Made by a program: the position numbers and the translations under genes. From the NCBI GenBank assembly GCA_002477475.1, contig DLPX01000050.1:1-33613 (forward strand): a stretch of 33,613 nt of DNA. Direction: 5' to 3'. The notes beneath the pieces were generated by a model that had not been told where the DNA came from, ran no database searches, and saw only the letters and a list, made by a program, of their open reading frames with translations. Within the stretch, counting starts at the first letter, position 1. Every line of letters starts with the position of its first letter. This document shows, piece by piece, positions 23,708 through 32,234 of this stretch. This DNA is from Proteobacteria bacterium UBA7447. GTDB lineage: Bacteria; Pseudomonadota; Gammaproteobacteria; Arenicellales; UBA868.

Positions 23708-24502
23708 ATGCGGATCATAACCCTAAACTGCAACGGTATCCGTGCGGCCGCCCGGAAAGGTTTCTTTGATTGGCTGCCCTCGCAAGACGCTGACTTTGTC
23801 TGTCTTCAGGAAACCCGGATCCAGCCGTTTCAGCGCACCGACGACTGTTACTTCCCCCAGGGTTACACCCACTGCTATGTTGACGCCGAAAAGCCGGGCT
23901 ACAGCGGTGTTGCCCTGTACTGCCGGAAAAAGCCTGACCGGATTCAGGAAGGTTTGGGCTGGGCGGACTTGGACAGCGAAGGGCGCTGGGTGCAGGCGGA
24001 CTATGGGCGGCTCAGTGTGGTGTCGCTTTATCTGCCGTCCGGTTCCAGCAGTGAAGTTCGCCAGGAATTCAAATATGACCTTATGGAGCGGCTTAAGCCC
24101 CTTTTAAAGAAGTTTGCCGAAAGTGGTCGCGAGTACATCATTTGCGGGGACATCAATATCGCCCACAAGAATATCGATATCAAAAACTGGCGTGGCAACC
24201 AGAAAAACTCCGGGTTCCTGCCTGAGGAGCGCGCCTGGATGGACTGGTGGTTTGATGATGGCGGCATGGTCGATGTTTTCCGCAAGATCGAGCCTGGAGA
24301 GGATCAGTACACATGGTGGTCGAATCGTGGCCAGGCCTGGGCCAAGAATGTCGGCTGGCGGATTGACTATCAGATCGCGACGCCGACGATTGCCAAACGG
24401 GCGCAAGCGGTGCAGATATTCAAGGACGAGCGTTTTTCAGACCACGCACCCTTGATCATTGATTATCGCGTCAGCGATCGCTGGCTCAGAACTAAGCTCT
24501 AA
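23708..24502 (+). CDS. xthA: Exodeoxyribonuclease III-family AP endonuclease
   Basis: The 264-aa protein belongs to the exonuclease III/Crc group of base-excision repair enzymes. The catalytic set is complete: N7, E35 (LQETR), Y108, D148 and N150 (GDINIAH), D220 (GWRIDYQ) and H246 (SDHAPLI). Pseudomonas Crc, a regulator without nuclease activity, sits at the same place beside pyrE but has changed residues at the Glu and the GDxN positions. Thus this gene most likely encodes an active nuclease. ATG at 23708 is the start by homology; the open frame upstream overlaps pyrE on the other strand. Confidence 0.92.
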   Translation: MRIITLNCNGIRAAARKGFFDWLPSQDADFVCLQETRIQPFQRTDDCYFPQGYTHCYVDAEKPGYSGVALYCRKKPDRIQEGLGWADLDSEGRWVQADYGRLSVVSLYLPSGSSSEVRQEFKYDLMERLKPLLKKFAESGREYIICGDINIAHKNIDIKNWRGNQKNSGFLPEERAWMDWWFDDGGMVDVFRKIEPGEDQYTWWSNRGQAWAKNVGWRIDYQIATPTIAKRAQAVQIFKDERFSDHAPLIIDYRVSDRWLRTKL

Positions 24503-24515
24503 TCGGAAGCTGGGG

Positions 24516-25952
24516 ATGTCTTCAGACGGGCAAAATACGGGGAGCCCGGCCTCTTTCGCGCAGACCTTCAGTATTTATCTTGACCGCAGGATGGCGCGGA
24601 TCGCACTGCTCGGCCTGATCAGTGGATTTCCCTGGGTGCTGATTGGCAGCGCCCTGACACTCTGGCTCAAAGAGGACGGTCTCAGTCGGGCAACTATCGG
24701 CTGGGCCGGGTTGATCTTTGGGGTTTATGCGATCAATTTCCTCTGGGCACCGCTGATCGACCGGATACAGGTACCACTGCTCACTGCAAGACTGGGACAT
24801 CGGCGCGCATGGATTGTGAGCCTGCAGGCAGTGATCCTGATCTGCCTCACTTTTTGGAGCATTTTCGATCCGGTGACCAATCTTCAGGGAGTGATTGCAA
24901 TCGCGCTTGTCATTGCGATTGCTTCTGCGACCCAGGACATCACCATTGATGCGCTTCGGATTGAACAGGTGGGCTCCAATGAAAGCGCGGCCATGGCAGC
25001 GGGTGCAGCGGTTGCCGTTGTGGGCTGGTGGACGGGATACAAGCTGGGCGGCGTGGTGGCGCTCGTTACGGCTGAGGCCTTGCAGCACGCCGGTGTGATC
25101 AACTATTGGCAGTCCACATTCCTGATCCTGGGGTCCGTGGTCGTACTGTGCAATATCGCCTTGATGGCTGTGCCTGAACTGCCGCCAGCGGCGCGGACCC
25201 AGGCTCAGGCGGAAGACGAGGATGCCCTTAGGTCCAGACTCAATTTCAGCGGCGTGATTGCCGGAATCGTGACCTGGTTGGGCACGACGCTGATTGGCCC
25301 TCTGGCGAGTTTCTTCCGTCGCAACGGGTTCGCCATCGCCATGGCGGTACTTGGCTTCATCTTTTTATTCAAGATCGGTGAGGCGTTTTTGGGCCGAATG
25401 TCGATACTGTTCTACAAGGAAATCGGTTTTTCCAAGGCCGACATCGCGCTGTACTCCAAAGGTCTCGGCTGGGTGACAACGGTTGCGTTTACTTTGCTCG
25501 GAGGCCTTTTTGCGGTCCGGATGGGCTTGGTGCGCGCCATGTTCCTCGCCGGCATTCTGATGGCGCTGACCAACCTCTTGTTCTCATTGCTGGCCTGGTC
25601 CGGCAAGTCTGAGCCGATGTTCGCGTTTGCCGTCATCATGGATGATCTTGCTGGAGCGTTCGCGACAGTGACTTTCGTCGCATTTATCTCCATGCTGGTG
25701 GATCGGACTTACACGGCAACCCAGTATGCGCTACTTGCCTCCATCGGCACGGCAGGCCGCACCTTGTTCGCCTCAAGCTCGGGTGCCCTGGTGGACTGGC
25801 TGAACGGTGATTGGGGCGTGTTTTTTGTGATCACGGCGGTCATGGTCCTGCCGTCATTGGTCTGTTTGTGGCTAATTCGTCACCACCTTGCTCAGATGCT
25901 GGCTGGCGCTCGGGTCAGGCTATTCAGTAAAGAGGCAGGCGAGGATCCTTAA
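24516..25952 (+). CDS. AmpG-like permease (MFS/PAT family)
   Basis: The 478-aa inner-membrane protein has about 12-14 helices and the AmpG-family start: ALLGLISGFPWVLIGSAL, TLWLKEDGLSRATIGWAG and NFLWAPLIDR, then ASATQDITIDALRIEQ. AmpG imports anhydro-muropeptides for cell-wall recycling; relatives in this family carry other solutes, so the substrate is probable rather than sure. ATG at 24516 is chosen; the frame is open upstream inside xthA. It begins 13 nt after xthA and may be co-transcribed with it. Confidence 0.85.
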   Translation: MSSDGQNTGSPASFAQTFSIYLDRRMARIALLGLISGFPWVLIGSALTLWLKEDGLSRATIGWAGLIFGVYAINFLWAPLIDRIQVPLLTARLGHRRAWIVSLQAVILICLTFWSIFDPVTNLQGVIAIALVIAIASATQDITIDALRIEQVGSNESAAMAAGAAVAVVGWWTGYKLGGVVALVTAEALQHAGVINYWQSTFLILGSVVVLCNIALMAVPELPPAARTQAQAEDEDALRSRLNFSGVIAGIVTWLGTTLIGPLASFFRRNGFAIAMAVLGFIFLFKIGEAFLGRMSILFYKEIGFSKADIALYSKGLGWVTTVAFTLLGGLFAVRMGLVRAMFLAGILMALTNLLFSLLAWSGKSEPMFAFAVIMDDLAGAFATVTFVAFISMLVDRTYTATQYALLASIGTAGRTLFASSSGALVDWLNGDWGVFFVITAVMVLPSLVCLWLIRHHLAQMLAGARVRLFSKEAGEDP

Positions 25953-25972
25953 AGTCAGGTCCTCGGGCAGGG

Positions 25973-25978
25973 TATAAT
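25973..25978 (+). promoter_or_regulatory. Probable -10 box of the fmdB-aspS unit
   Basis: A perfect TATAAT is in the gap after the permease gene. The -35 region 18 bp upstream is TTAAAG, a half match. The predicted leader to the ATG at 26053 is about 68 nt. Confidence 0.5.
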
Positions 25979-26052
25979 CCCCCACCCGCTGGTTCTGGGC
26001 GAAACAGCCTGCCGCGGCCTGGTTTTAGATATTGTCTTTGTTGGAATCACCC

Positions 26053-26403
26053 ATGCCCATCTACGAGTACGTCTGCAATAACTGTGGTCATTATCTTGAG
26101 GCTTTACAGAAGTTGTCTGATGAGCCTTTGGTTTTCTGCCCGGAGTGCGGGGATGCGACATTGCGCAAGCAGGTGTCTGCCGCAGCCTTCCGACTGAAGG
26201 GCACGGGTTGGTACGAGACGGACTTCAAAAATTCAGACAAGAAAAAGCCCGCGGAGAACGCAAAGAAGGAAAGCAATTCGTCCAGCGATTCAGGGAGCAG
26301 TTCCGGAGGTTCTGGAAAGCAGGACAAATCCTCCAGCGCATCGACTTCGTCAAGCAAGTCCTCAAGCGGCAAGTCTGGTTCCTCGGCCTCTAAATCCGCC
26401 TGA
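26053..26403 (+). CDS. FmdB-family zinc-ribbon protein with Ser-rich tail
   Basis: The 116-aa protein starts with MPIYEYVCNNCGHYLEALQK and has a four-Cys zinc ribbon (C8, C11, C29, C32), the FmdB/CxxC_CxxC_SSSS family hallmark, and the conserved FRLKGTGWYETDF. From about residue 68 the rest is low-complexity Ser/Lys/Gly. The family is often next to aspS in proteobacteria, as here (44 bp), and was first seen as a putative regulator; its true role is unclear. ATG at 26053 is chosen by homology over an upstream TTG. Confidence 0.92.
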   Translation: MPIYEYVCNNCGHYLEALQKLSDEPLVFCPECGDATLRKQVSAAAFRLKGTGWYETDFKNSDKKKPAENAKKESNSSSDSGSSSGGSGKQDKSSSASTSSSKSSSGKSGSSASKSA

Positions 26404-26447
26404 GCGGGAAACCTATCAGCCCGGTTGAATGGCCGGAGTTATTTATC

Positions 26448-28250
26448 ATGAGTGAACAGCGTGACTGTCTTTGCGCCGATCTGGATGCCACATCGGTAGA
26501 TCGCGAGATTCGACTATGTGGTTGGGTGCAGCGTCGCCGGGATCACGGCGGGGTCATCTTTATCGACCTACGTGATCGCAGTGGCTTAGTGCAGGTGGTC
26601 TTTGACCCTGATCGGGAGCAGCAGTTTGCCGTCGCCGAATCCGTAAGAAGTGAATATGTCCTGCAGGTCGTCGGACGTGTCCGGCTGCGCCCGGAAGGCA
26701 CAGTAAACCCTGACCTGCCCACGGGTGAGATCGAACTGCTCGGTCTTGAGATCACGGTACTCAACAGTGCTGACCCCTTGCCGTTCCCCATTGAGGATCC
26801 TGACACGGGCGAGGCGTTGCGCCTGCGGTATCGATATCTCGACCTTCGCAGTGACCGGATGCAGCGTAACCTGCGCCTGCGGTATCAGGTGATTCGTGCA
26901 TTGCGCGGATACCTGGATGATCGCGATTTTGTTGAGTTGGAGACCCCGGTGCTTACCCGGTCCACGCCCGAGGGCGCCCGAGATTATCTGGTTCCAAGTC
27001 GGGTGCATCCGGGCCAGTTTTTTGCCTTGCCCCAATCGCCACAGTTATTTAAACAACTCCTGATGGTCTCCGGTTTCGAGCGTTATTATCAGATCGCACG
27101 ATGTTTTCGGGATGAGGACCTGCGAGCGGATCGTCAGCCGGAATTTACTCAACTCGATATCGAAATGTCCTTCGTCGAGGAGGGCGACATCATGTCCCTC
27201 ATGGAGGAAATGGTGCGTTCGGTGTTCAAAAGCGTCCTGTCAGTAAATCTACCGGATCCTCTACCGACCCTGACCTATGCTGAGGCGATGCAGCGTTTTG
27301 GAACCGATCGTCCGGATCTGCGCATTCCGCTTGAACTGGTCGATATTGCCGATCTGATGGCTGAGGTGGAGTTTAAAGTGTTCGCCGGACCGGCAACCAC
27401 GCCCGGCAGTCGTGTCGCTGTACTCCGGGTGCCGGGTGGGGCGGTCCTCAGTCGACAGCAGATAGACGGTTACACAGAGTTTGTTAAGCAGTTTGGTGCC
27501 GGCGGCCTTGCCTATATCAAGGTCAACAGTCTCGCGGACGGAGTGAACGGCCTGCAGTCGCCGATCTTGAAGTTCTTACCCGATGCGGTTGTACAGCAGG
27601 TGATGGAGCGGGCAGGCGCAGAAGAGGGAGACCTTCTTTTCTTCGGCGCTGACCGTGCCCGCGTCGTCAACGATGCTTTGGGAGGTCTCAGGATTCGACT
27701 GGGACATGATCTGGGTCTTGTGGCCGAAGGCTGGCAGCCGCTTTGGGTGGTGGAGTTCCCACTTCTCGAAGAGGACTCCGACGCGGGTCGGTGGGTTGCC
27801 CTGCACCATCCGTTTACCGCGCCTCACCCGGAGGATGTGCCGCTTCTTGAAAGTGATCGCGGTTCGGTTCGGTCCCGCGCTTACGATCTTGTGCTTAACG
27901 GGACTGAAATCGGTGGCGGATCGATTCGTATCCACCAGAGCGCTATCCAGCAGCAGGTCTTCGAGGCGCTCGGCCTTGATGAAGCCCAAGCCAAAGCCCA
28001 GTTCGGTTTCCTGTTAGATGCATTGCGGTATGGCGCACCACCTCATGGCGGAATCGCTTTTGGCATAGACCGGATCGTGTCAATGGCTGCGGGGGAGGAG
28101 TCGATTCGTGATGTCATTGCTTTCCCCAAGACCCAAAAAGCATCGTGCCTGCTTACCGACGCGCCCGGGGAAGTGGATGCAGAGCAAATGCGGGAACTTG
28201 GCCTGCGGCTTTCGAGTACGGCACAGAGTGGCGGCACGACAGCGGGTTGA
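26448..28250 (+). CDS. aspS: Aspartyl-tRNA synthetase, likely non-discriminating
   Basis: The 600-aa class II synthetase charges tRNA-Asp. The N-terminal anticodon-binding OB fold has LCGWVQRRRDHGG; motif 2 is CFRDEDLRADRQPEFTQLDI, followed by the GAD insertion domain and motif 3 GIAFGIDRIVSM. Residues H33 (RRRDHGG) and G84 (RPEG) match the His/Gly pair that marks non-discriminating AspRS in Pseudomonas aeruginosa, where E. coli has Leu and Lys. The enzyme may thus also aspartylate tRNA-Asn, with GatCAB amidation. nudB begins within its stop codon. Confidence 0.97.
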   Translation: MSEQRDCLCADLDATSVDREIRLCGWVQRRRDHGGVIFIDLRDRSGLVQVVFDPDREQQFAVAESVRSEYVLQVVGRVRLRPEGTVNPDLPTGEIELLGLEITVLNSADPLPFPIEDPDTGEALRLRYRYLDLRSDRMQRNLRLRYQVIRALRGYLDDRDFVELETPVLTRSTPEGARDYLVPSRVHPGQFFALPQSPQLFKQLLMVSGFERYYQIARCFRDEDLRADRQPEFTQLDIEMSFVEEGDIMSLMEEMVRSVFKSVLSVNLPDPLPTLTYAEAMQRFGTDRPDLRIPLELVDIADLMAEVEFKVFAGPATTPGSRVAVLRVPGGAVLSRQQIDGYTEFVKQFGAGGLAYIKVNSLADGVNGLQSPILKFLPDAVVQQVMERAGAEEGDLLFFGADRARVVNDALGGLRIRLGHDLGLVAEGWQPLWVVEFPLLEEDSDAGRWVALHHPFTAPHPEDVPLLESDRGSVRSRAYDLVLNGTEIGGGSIRIHQSAIQQQVFEALGLDEAQAKAQFGFLLDALRYGAPPHGGIAFGIDRIVSMAAGEESIRDVIAFPKTQKASCLLTDAPGEVDAEQMRELGLRLSSTAQSGGTTAG

Positions 28251-28711
28251 GCTCAAGTCTTCTCCGGCCTCCGTCAGGTTTCAAGCAGCCCGAGTCTGTT
28301 CTGGTGGTGGTCTACACGGACTCAGGTGAGACCCTCTTACTCCAGCGCGCGGGCGGAGGGTTTTGGCAATCGGTGACCGGCAGCCTGCAGTCCCTTACTG
28401 AGACGCCTGAGTCAGCGGCTCGCAGAGAGCTCTACGAGGAGACCGGAATCGAGGCAGACGGAGGCTGGCGCAATCATCATCTGGCTCAGCGTTTTTATAT
28501 TCTGCCTGAATATCGGTATCGTTACGGCCCTGGGGTTACCGAGAATCTCGAGCATGTTTTTTCGCTACGTTTACCCGAGCGTTGCGAAGTTACCCTGAAC
28601 CCCGCAGAGCATGATCTCAGTCGGTGGGAGCGGCTTTCTTTCGCGACAGAGTCTCTTTGGTCATGGACGAACCGGGCAGTGCTCGCGCAGATAGCACGAG
28701 AAATGATGTAA
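28247..28711 (+). CDS. nudB: Dihydroneopterin triphosphate diphosphatase NudB
   Basis: The 154-aa Nudix hydrolase has the family start ESVLVVVYTDSGETLLLQR, FWQSVTGSLQ, the Nudix box (SLTETPESAARRELYEETGI), and the NudB-type RYRYGPGVTENLEHVFSL. E. coli NudB removes pyrophosphate from dihydroneopterin triphosphate, an early folate-synthesis step. The TTG at 28247 overlaps the aspS stop (TTGA) and gives normal length; the long frame upstream lies inside aspS. Placement after aspS, before yebC-ruvCAB, agrees with other gammaproteobacteria. Confidence 0.92.
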   Translation: MSSSLLRPPSGFKQPESVLVVVYTDSGETLLLQRAGGGFWQSVTGSLQSLTETPESAARRELYEETGIEADGGWRNHHLAQRFYILPEYRYRYGPGVTENLEHVFSLRLPERCEVTLNPAEHDLSRWERLSFATESLWSWTNRAVLAQIAREMM

Positions 28712-28775
28712 TGGCAGAGTAGACTGCTTCAAAGAGTGCTCTTGTTGGGGTATTTCTGGTTAGGAGAAGATAAGA

Positions 28776-29519
28776 ATGGCGGGGCATAGCAAGTGGGCCA
28801 ACATCAAGTTTCGCAAAGCGGCTCAGGATGCGAAACGCGGTAAGTTGTTCACCAAACTGATTCGGGAAATCACCGTGGCCGCCCGAGCAGGGGGCGGAGA
28901 CAGTGCGTCCAACCCGAGGCTGCGCACCGCGATCGACAAGGCCTTGTCGGCCAATATGACGCGCGATACGGTTGACCGTGCCATCAAGAGAGGTACCGGT
29001 GAACTGGAAGGGGTGTCCTACGAAGAAATCCGCTATGAGGGCTATGCTCCGGGTGGGGTAGCGATCCTGGTGGATTGCATGACGGATAACCGAAACCGCA
29101 CGGTCGGAGAAGTACGACATCTCTTTAGCAAGCACGGCGGCAATCTTGGGACAGAGGGTTCAGTTGCCTACCTGTTCAGCAAGACCGGGCTGTTTATTTT
29201 TGCGCCCGGAACCGATGAGGAAGCCGTGATGGAAGCCGCAGTTGGCGCTGGGGCAGACGATGTTGAAACGGTTGCCGACGGCTCGATCGAAGTGCTTGCA
29301 CCGCCGGAAACCTACGATGTCGTCAATGATGCGCTTAAAGAAGCAGGACTGGAGCCGGAACTGGCACAGGTCATTGAAAGACCCTCCAATGAGACCCCGG
29401 TCGGTGATGAAGACGCGGAGAAGGTAATTCGCCTGGTCGACGCTCTTGAGGAACTCGACGATGTGCAGGAAGTTTCCACGAACGCGAGTTTCCCAGAGGA
29501 ATCGGCTCTCGGTTCGTAG
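28776..29519 (+). CDS. yebC: YebC/PmpR-family DNA-binding regulator or translation factor
   Basis: The 247-aa protein has the typical start AGHSKWANIKFRKAAQDAKRG, LRTAIDKALSANMTRDTVDRAIKRG, and YEGYAPGGVAILVDCMTDNRNRT. Family members have been described as transcription regulators and, more recently, as helpers of translation through proline stretches. AGGAG lies 9 nt before the ATG. It stands 64 bp after nudB and just before ruvC, its usual place. Confidence 0.96.
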   Translation: MAGHSKWANIKFRKAAQDAKRGKLFTKLIREITVAARAGGGDSASNPRLRTAIDKALSANMTRDTVDRAIKRGTGELEGVSYEEIRYEGYAPGGVAILVDCMTDNRNRTVGEVRHLFSKHGGNLGTEGSVAYLFSKTGLFIFAPGTDEEAVMEAAVGAGADDVETVADGSIEVLAPPETYDVVNDALKEAGLEPELAQVIERPSNETPVGDEDAEKVIRLVDALEELDDVQEVSTNASFPEESALGS

Positions 29520-29530
29520 GCCTGTTGGCG

Positions 29531-30076
29531 ATGCCTGTGGAAGCCTTGAGGACCATTGGGATTGATCCGGGTTCTCGGGTGACCGGAATCGGGGTCGTGG
29601 AGGCACGGGGCCAGTCTTTGCACTATATTCACAGTGAATGCGTGCGCACAGGAACTGGTTCTTTGGGATCACGATTGGTTCAGATTCACCAGCGGATCCG
29701 GGAGGTGATAAGCCGTTTCCAGCCGGTGAGCGGGGCTATTGAAAAAGTCTTCGTCTCGGCAAACCCCCAATCAGCGCTAATACTTGGACAGGCGAGGGGA
29801 AGTGCGTTATTGGCGCTGGCGGAGAGTGACCTCGAGATCAGTGAATACAGTGCGCTGGAAATCAAGCGGGCAATCACCGGCACGGGCCGCGCGGACAAGG
29901 AACAGGTGCAGCACATGGTGAGAGTCCTGTTGGGCATGGATCGAAAGCCGCCTCAGGATGCGGCAGACGCGCTCGCCTGTGCTATCTGCCATCTTCATCA
30001 TGCTGAGGGTCAACAGCGGCGGACCGTTGCCCAGGTTGCTGATCGGCTAAAAAAGCCAAAAGGACTGCAGCAGTGA
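29531..30076 (+). CDS. ruvC: Holliday junction endonuclease RuvC
   Basis: The 181-aa resolvase cuts Holliday junctions with RuvAB. The acidic catalytic residues lie in TIGIDPGSRVTGIGV (Asp), AIEKVFVSANPQSAL (Glu) and PPQDAADALACAICH (Asp). ATG at 29531 is preferred over TTG at 29525. Its stop overlaps the ruvA start (GTGA), so the three ruv genes are translationally coupled. Confidence 0.97.
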   Translation: MPVEALRTIGIDPGSRVTGIGVVEARGQSLHYIHSECVRTGTGSLGSRLVQIHQRIREVISRFQPVSGAIEKVFVSANPQSALILGQARGSALLALAESDLEISEYSALEIKRAITGTGRADKEQVQHMVRVLLGMDRKPPQDAADALACAICHLHHAEGQQRRTVAQVADRLKKPKGLQQ

Positions 30077-30669
30077 TTGGACAGATTAGCGGCACGTTGG
30101 TCTATAAACATCCGCCTCAGTTGCTGGTAGATGTGGGCGGCGTTGCTTATGAACTTGAGGCACCCATGACTGCTTTTTATGAGTTGCCCGAAGCGGGGGA
30201 GAAGGTCTCGTTATTTACTCACCTTGCGATTCGGGATGACGCTCACCTGCTTTTTGGATTTTCTGATCTAAGACAGCGGGATGTATTTCGTGTGCTGCTA
30301 AAAATCAGTGGCGTGGGTCCAAGAGTGGCGCTTGCGTTGCTTTCGGGTTTGACCGCGGAGGAACTGACCGCCTGTGTGGCGGCGGGCGATATTGCGCAGT
30401 TGACCCGGGTACCGGGTATCGGTCGAAAGACCGCGGAGCGACTGGTGATTGAGCTTCGTGACCGGCTCGAAGCAGTCACCGGGTCCGGTTCTGATGCCTC
30501 CGGGGTCTCCCTGACACCGCAACAGGATGCTGTCAGTGCCCTCATGGCGTTGGGGTACCGTGAAAACGAGGCCAACCGCGCAGTACGGGCTGTGGAAGTC
30601 GACGGAACCCCTGCGGTGGAAACCCTTATCCGCGAAGCATTGAAAACGTTATCTCGGGAAGCATCATGA
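30073..30669 (+). CDS. ruvA: Holliday junction branch migration protein RuvA
   Basis: The 198-aa protein binds the junction as a tetramer and loads RuvB. It has an N-terminal OB domain (MIGQISGTLVYKHPPQLLVD), two helix-hairpin-helix motifs (ISGVGPRVALALLSG and VPGIGRKTAERLVIEL, near residues 80 and 115) and a C-terminal three-helix domain (ALMALGYRENEANRAV) that touches RuvB. The start is GTG, and its stop overlaps the ruvB ATG. Confidence 0.97.
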   Translation: MIGQISGTLVYKHPPQLLVDVGGVAYELEAPMTAFYELPEAGEKVSLFTHLAIRDDAHLLFGFSDLRQRDVFRVLLKISGVGPRVALALLSGLTAEELTACVAAGDIAQLTRVPGIGRKTAERLVIELRDRLEAVTGSGSDASGVSLTPQQDAVSALMALGYRENEANRAVRAVEVDGTPAVETLIREALKTLSREAS

Positions 30670-31727
30670 GCGAGCATGATCCGCTGATTAATCCCAGTGC
30701 GGATGACGATTCAAGTCACGGCCGAGTTATCGATCGGAGTCTGCGCCCGCTGACGCTGGATGAATTTATTGGCCAACCCAAAGTACGCGAGCAGTTAGCT
30801 ATTTTTATTGCCGCCGCCAAAGGCAGGGCGGAAGCATTGGATCATGTTTTGGTGTTTGGTCCGCCCGGTCTCGGCAAAACGACCCTGGCAAACATTCTCG
30901 CGCACGAAATGGCGGCCAGTCTGCGACAGACGTCGGGCCCTGTGCTGGAAAAGGCGGGCGACCTTGCTGCGATTTTGACCAACCTTGAGCCGCACGACGT
31001 GCTGTTTGTTGATGAAATTCACCGCCTGAGTCCCGCGGTTGAAGAGATCCTGTATCCGGCCCTTGAGGATTATCAGCTCGATATCATGATTGGAGAGGGT
31101 CCAGCCGCGCGATCCATCAAACTGAACCTCCCTCCCTTTACGCTGGTGGGGGCAACCACTCGGGCAGGATTATTGACATCTCCGCTGCGGGATCGCTTTG
31201 GCATTGTGCAGCGTCTCGAGTTCTATCCGAGTGATGAGTTGGCCATGATCGTTGAACGGTCCGCGCGAATCCTGGGCCTCACCAGCGAGCAGGACGGTAT
31301 TGAAGCGATTGCCAAGCGCAGTCGCGGGACGCCGCGTATTGCAAACCGTCTTTTGCGTCGGGTCAGGGATTTTGCCCAAGTCAAAGCGGATGGTGTGATC
31401 GGCGGCGCCCTGGCGAATGAGGCCCTGGATCTTCTTGAGGTCGACAGTTTCGGACTGGATGCGCTGGACCGGCGGCTGTTGCTGGCGATTATGGAAAAAT
31501 TTGATGGCGGTCCGGTAGGTGTTGACAGCCTTGCGGCAGCAATTGGAGAAGAGCGTGGCACCTTGGAGGATGTGGTAGAGCCGTTCCTGATCCAGTCCGG
31601 ATTCCTGATGCGTACCCCGCGCGGTCGCACCGCAACGGCTACGGCTTATCGCCACTTTGGCCTGCAGGCGCCAAATCAGGATGCACCGCAAGCGGGCCTT
31701 TTCGGAACCGAGCGTAAATCGGACTGA
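30666..31727 (+). CDS. ruvB: Holliday junction branch migration ATPase RuvB
   Basis: The 353-aa AAA+ motor drives branch migration. Walker A FGPPGLGKTTLAN is near residue 65, Walker B VLFVDEIHRL near 115, the sensor segment GATTRAGLLTSPLRDRFG near 165, and the C-terminal winged helix has GGPVGVDSLAAAIGEERGTLE. The start RPLTLDEFIGQPKVREQL is also typical. ATGA overlap with ruvA. Confidence 0.98.
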   Translation: MSEHDPLINPSADDDSSHGRVIDRSLRPLTLDEFIGQPKVREQLAIFIAAAKGRAEALDHVLVFGPPGLGKTTLANILAHEMAASLRQTSGPVLEKAGDLAAILTNLEPHDVLFVDEIHRLSPAVEEILYPALEDYQLDIMIGEGPAARSIKLNLPPFTLVGATTRAGLLTSPLRDRFGIVQRLEFYPSDELAMIVERSARILGLTSEQDGIEAIAKRSRGTPRIANRLLRRVRDFAQVKADGVIGGALANEALDLLEVDSFGLDALDRRLLLAIMEKFDGGPVGVDSLAAAIGEERGTLEDVVEPFLIQSGFLMRTPRGRTATATAYRHFGLQAPNQDAPQAGLFGTERKSD

Positions 31728-31785
31728 CATGAAAAGGTCAGGAAATGCTCATTTGCCCGCCATCGGCGTGCCGGCAATTTGCGAT

Positions 31786-31799
31786 AGGGTGTGCACCCT
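31786..31799. repeat. 14-nt inverted repeat before ybgC
   Basis: AGGGTG and CACCCT pair around a TG loop between ruvB and ybgC. It covers a possible upstream GTG start, favouring ATG 31824 for ybgC. It could be an operator or a small hairpin. Confidence 0.3.
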
Positions 31800-31823
31800 G
31801 AAATTTCCGGGGCTATCGAACTG

Positions 31824-32234
31824 ATGACGGACGCCCCAGTCTTTGTCTGGCCAGTTCGGGTGTACTATGAGGATACCGACGCAGGTGGGATCGTGTATTA
31901 CGCGAACTACCTTAAATTTATGGAGCGGGCGCGTACCGAATGGTTGCGACACTACGGCATTGATCTCAGAGAGCTCGCAGCGCAGGGACAGCTGATGTTT
32001 GTCGTCCGTTCTGCCCAGCTCGATTTTCTCCAGCCAGCACACCTTGGCGATGCATTGGAGGTGTCTGTTGAAGTGATTCGCCGGCGGCCAGCCAGCGTCA
32101 CTTTGCGCCAGCACGTGGCATTGGCGGAAAAAGTTCTGTGTGCGGGTGAAATACGGCTCGCTTGCGTGGAGCCGGTCTCGCTGAGACCTTGTGCTCTGCC
32201 GTCATTTATTCAGGAAGGGAAAACCACCCCATGA
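31824..32234 (+). CDS. ybgC: Acyl-CoA thioesterase YbgC (Tol-Pal cluster)
   Basis: The 136-aa hotdog-fold thioesterase carries RVYYEDTDAGGIVYYANYL near its N-terminus; D19 is the probable catalytic Asp by match with E. coli D18. The ERARTEWLRHYGI and FVVRSAQLDFLQPAHLGD blocks are also typical. YbgC hydrolyses acyl-CoA esters and is nearly always the first gene of the tol-pal operon. ATG at 31824 gives E. coli-like length. Its TGA overlaps the tolQ ATG. Confidence 0.94.
   Translation: MTDAPVFVWPVRVYYEDTDAGGIVYYANYLKFMERARTEWLRHYGIDLRELAAQGQLMFVVRSAQLDFLQPAHLGDALEVSVEVIRRRPASVTLRQHVALAEKVLCAGEIRLACVEPVSLRPCALPSFIQEGKTTP

Noticed and set aside
23708..24502. Crc regulator
   Set aside because: All nuclease catalytic residues are present, unlike Pseudomonas Crc, although the position beside pyrE is the same.
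31170..31730. 186-aa minus-strand frame inside ruvB
   Set aside because: Antisense to the conserved RuvB C-terminal half; no start signal and no domain.
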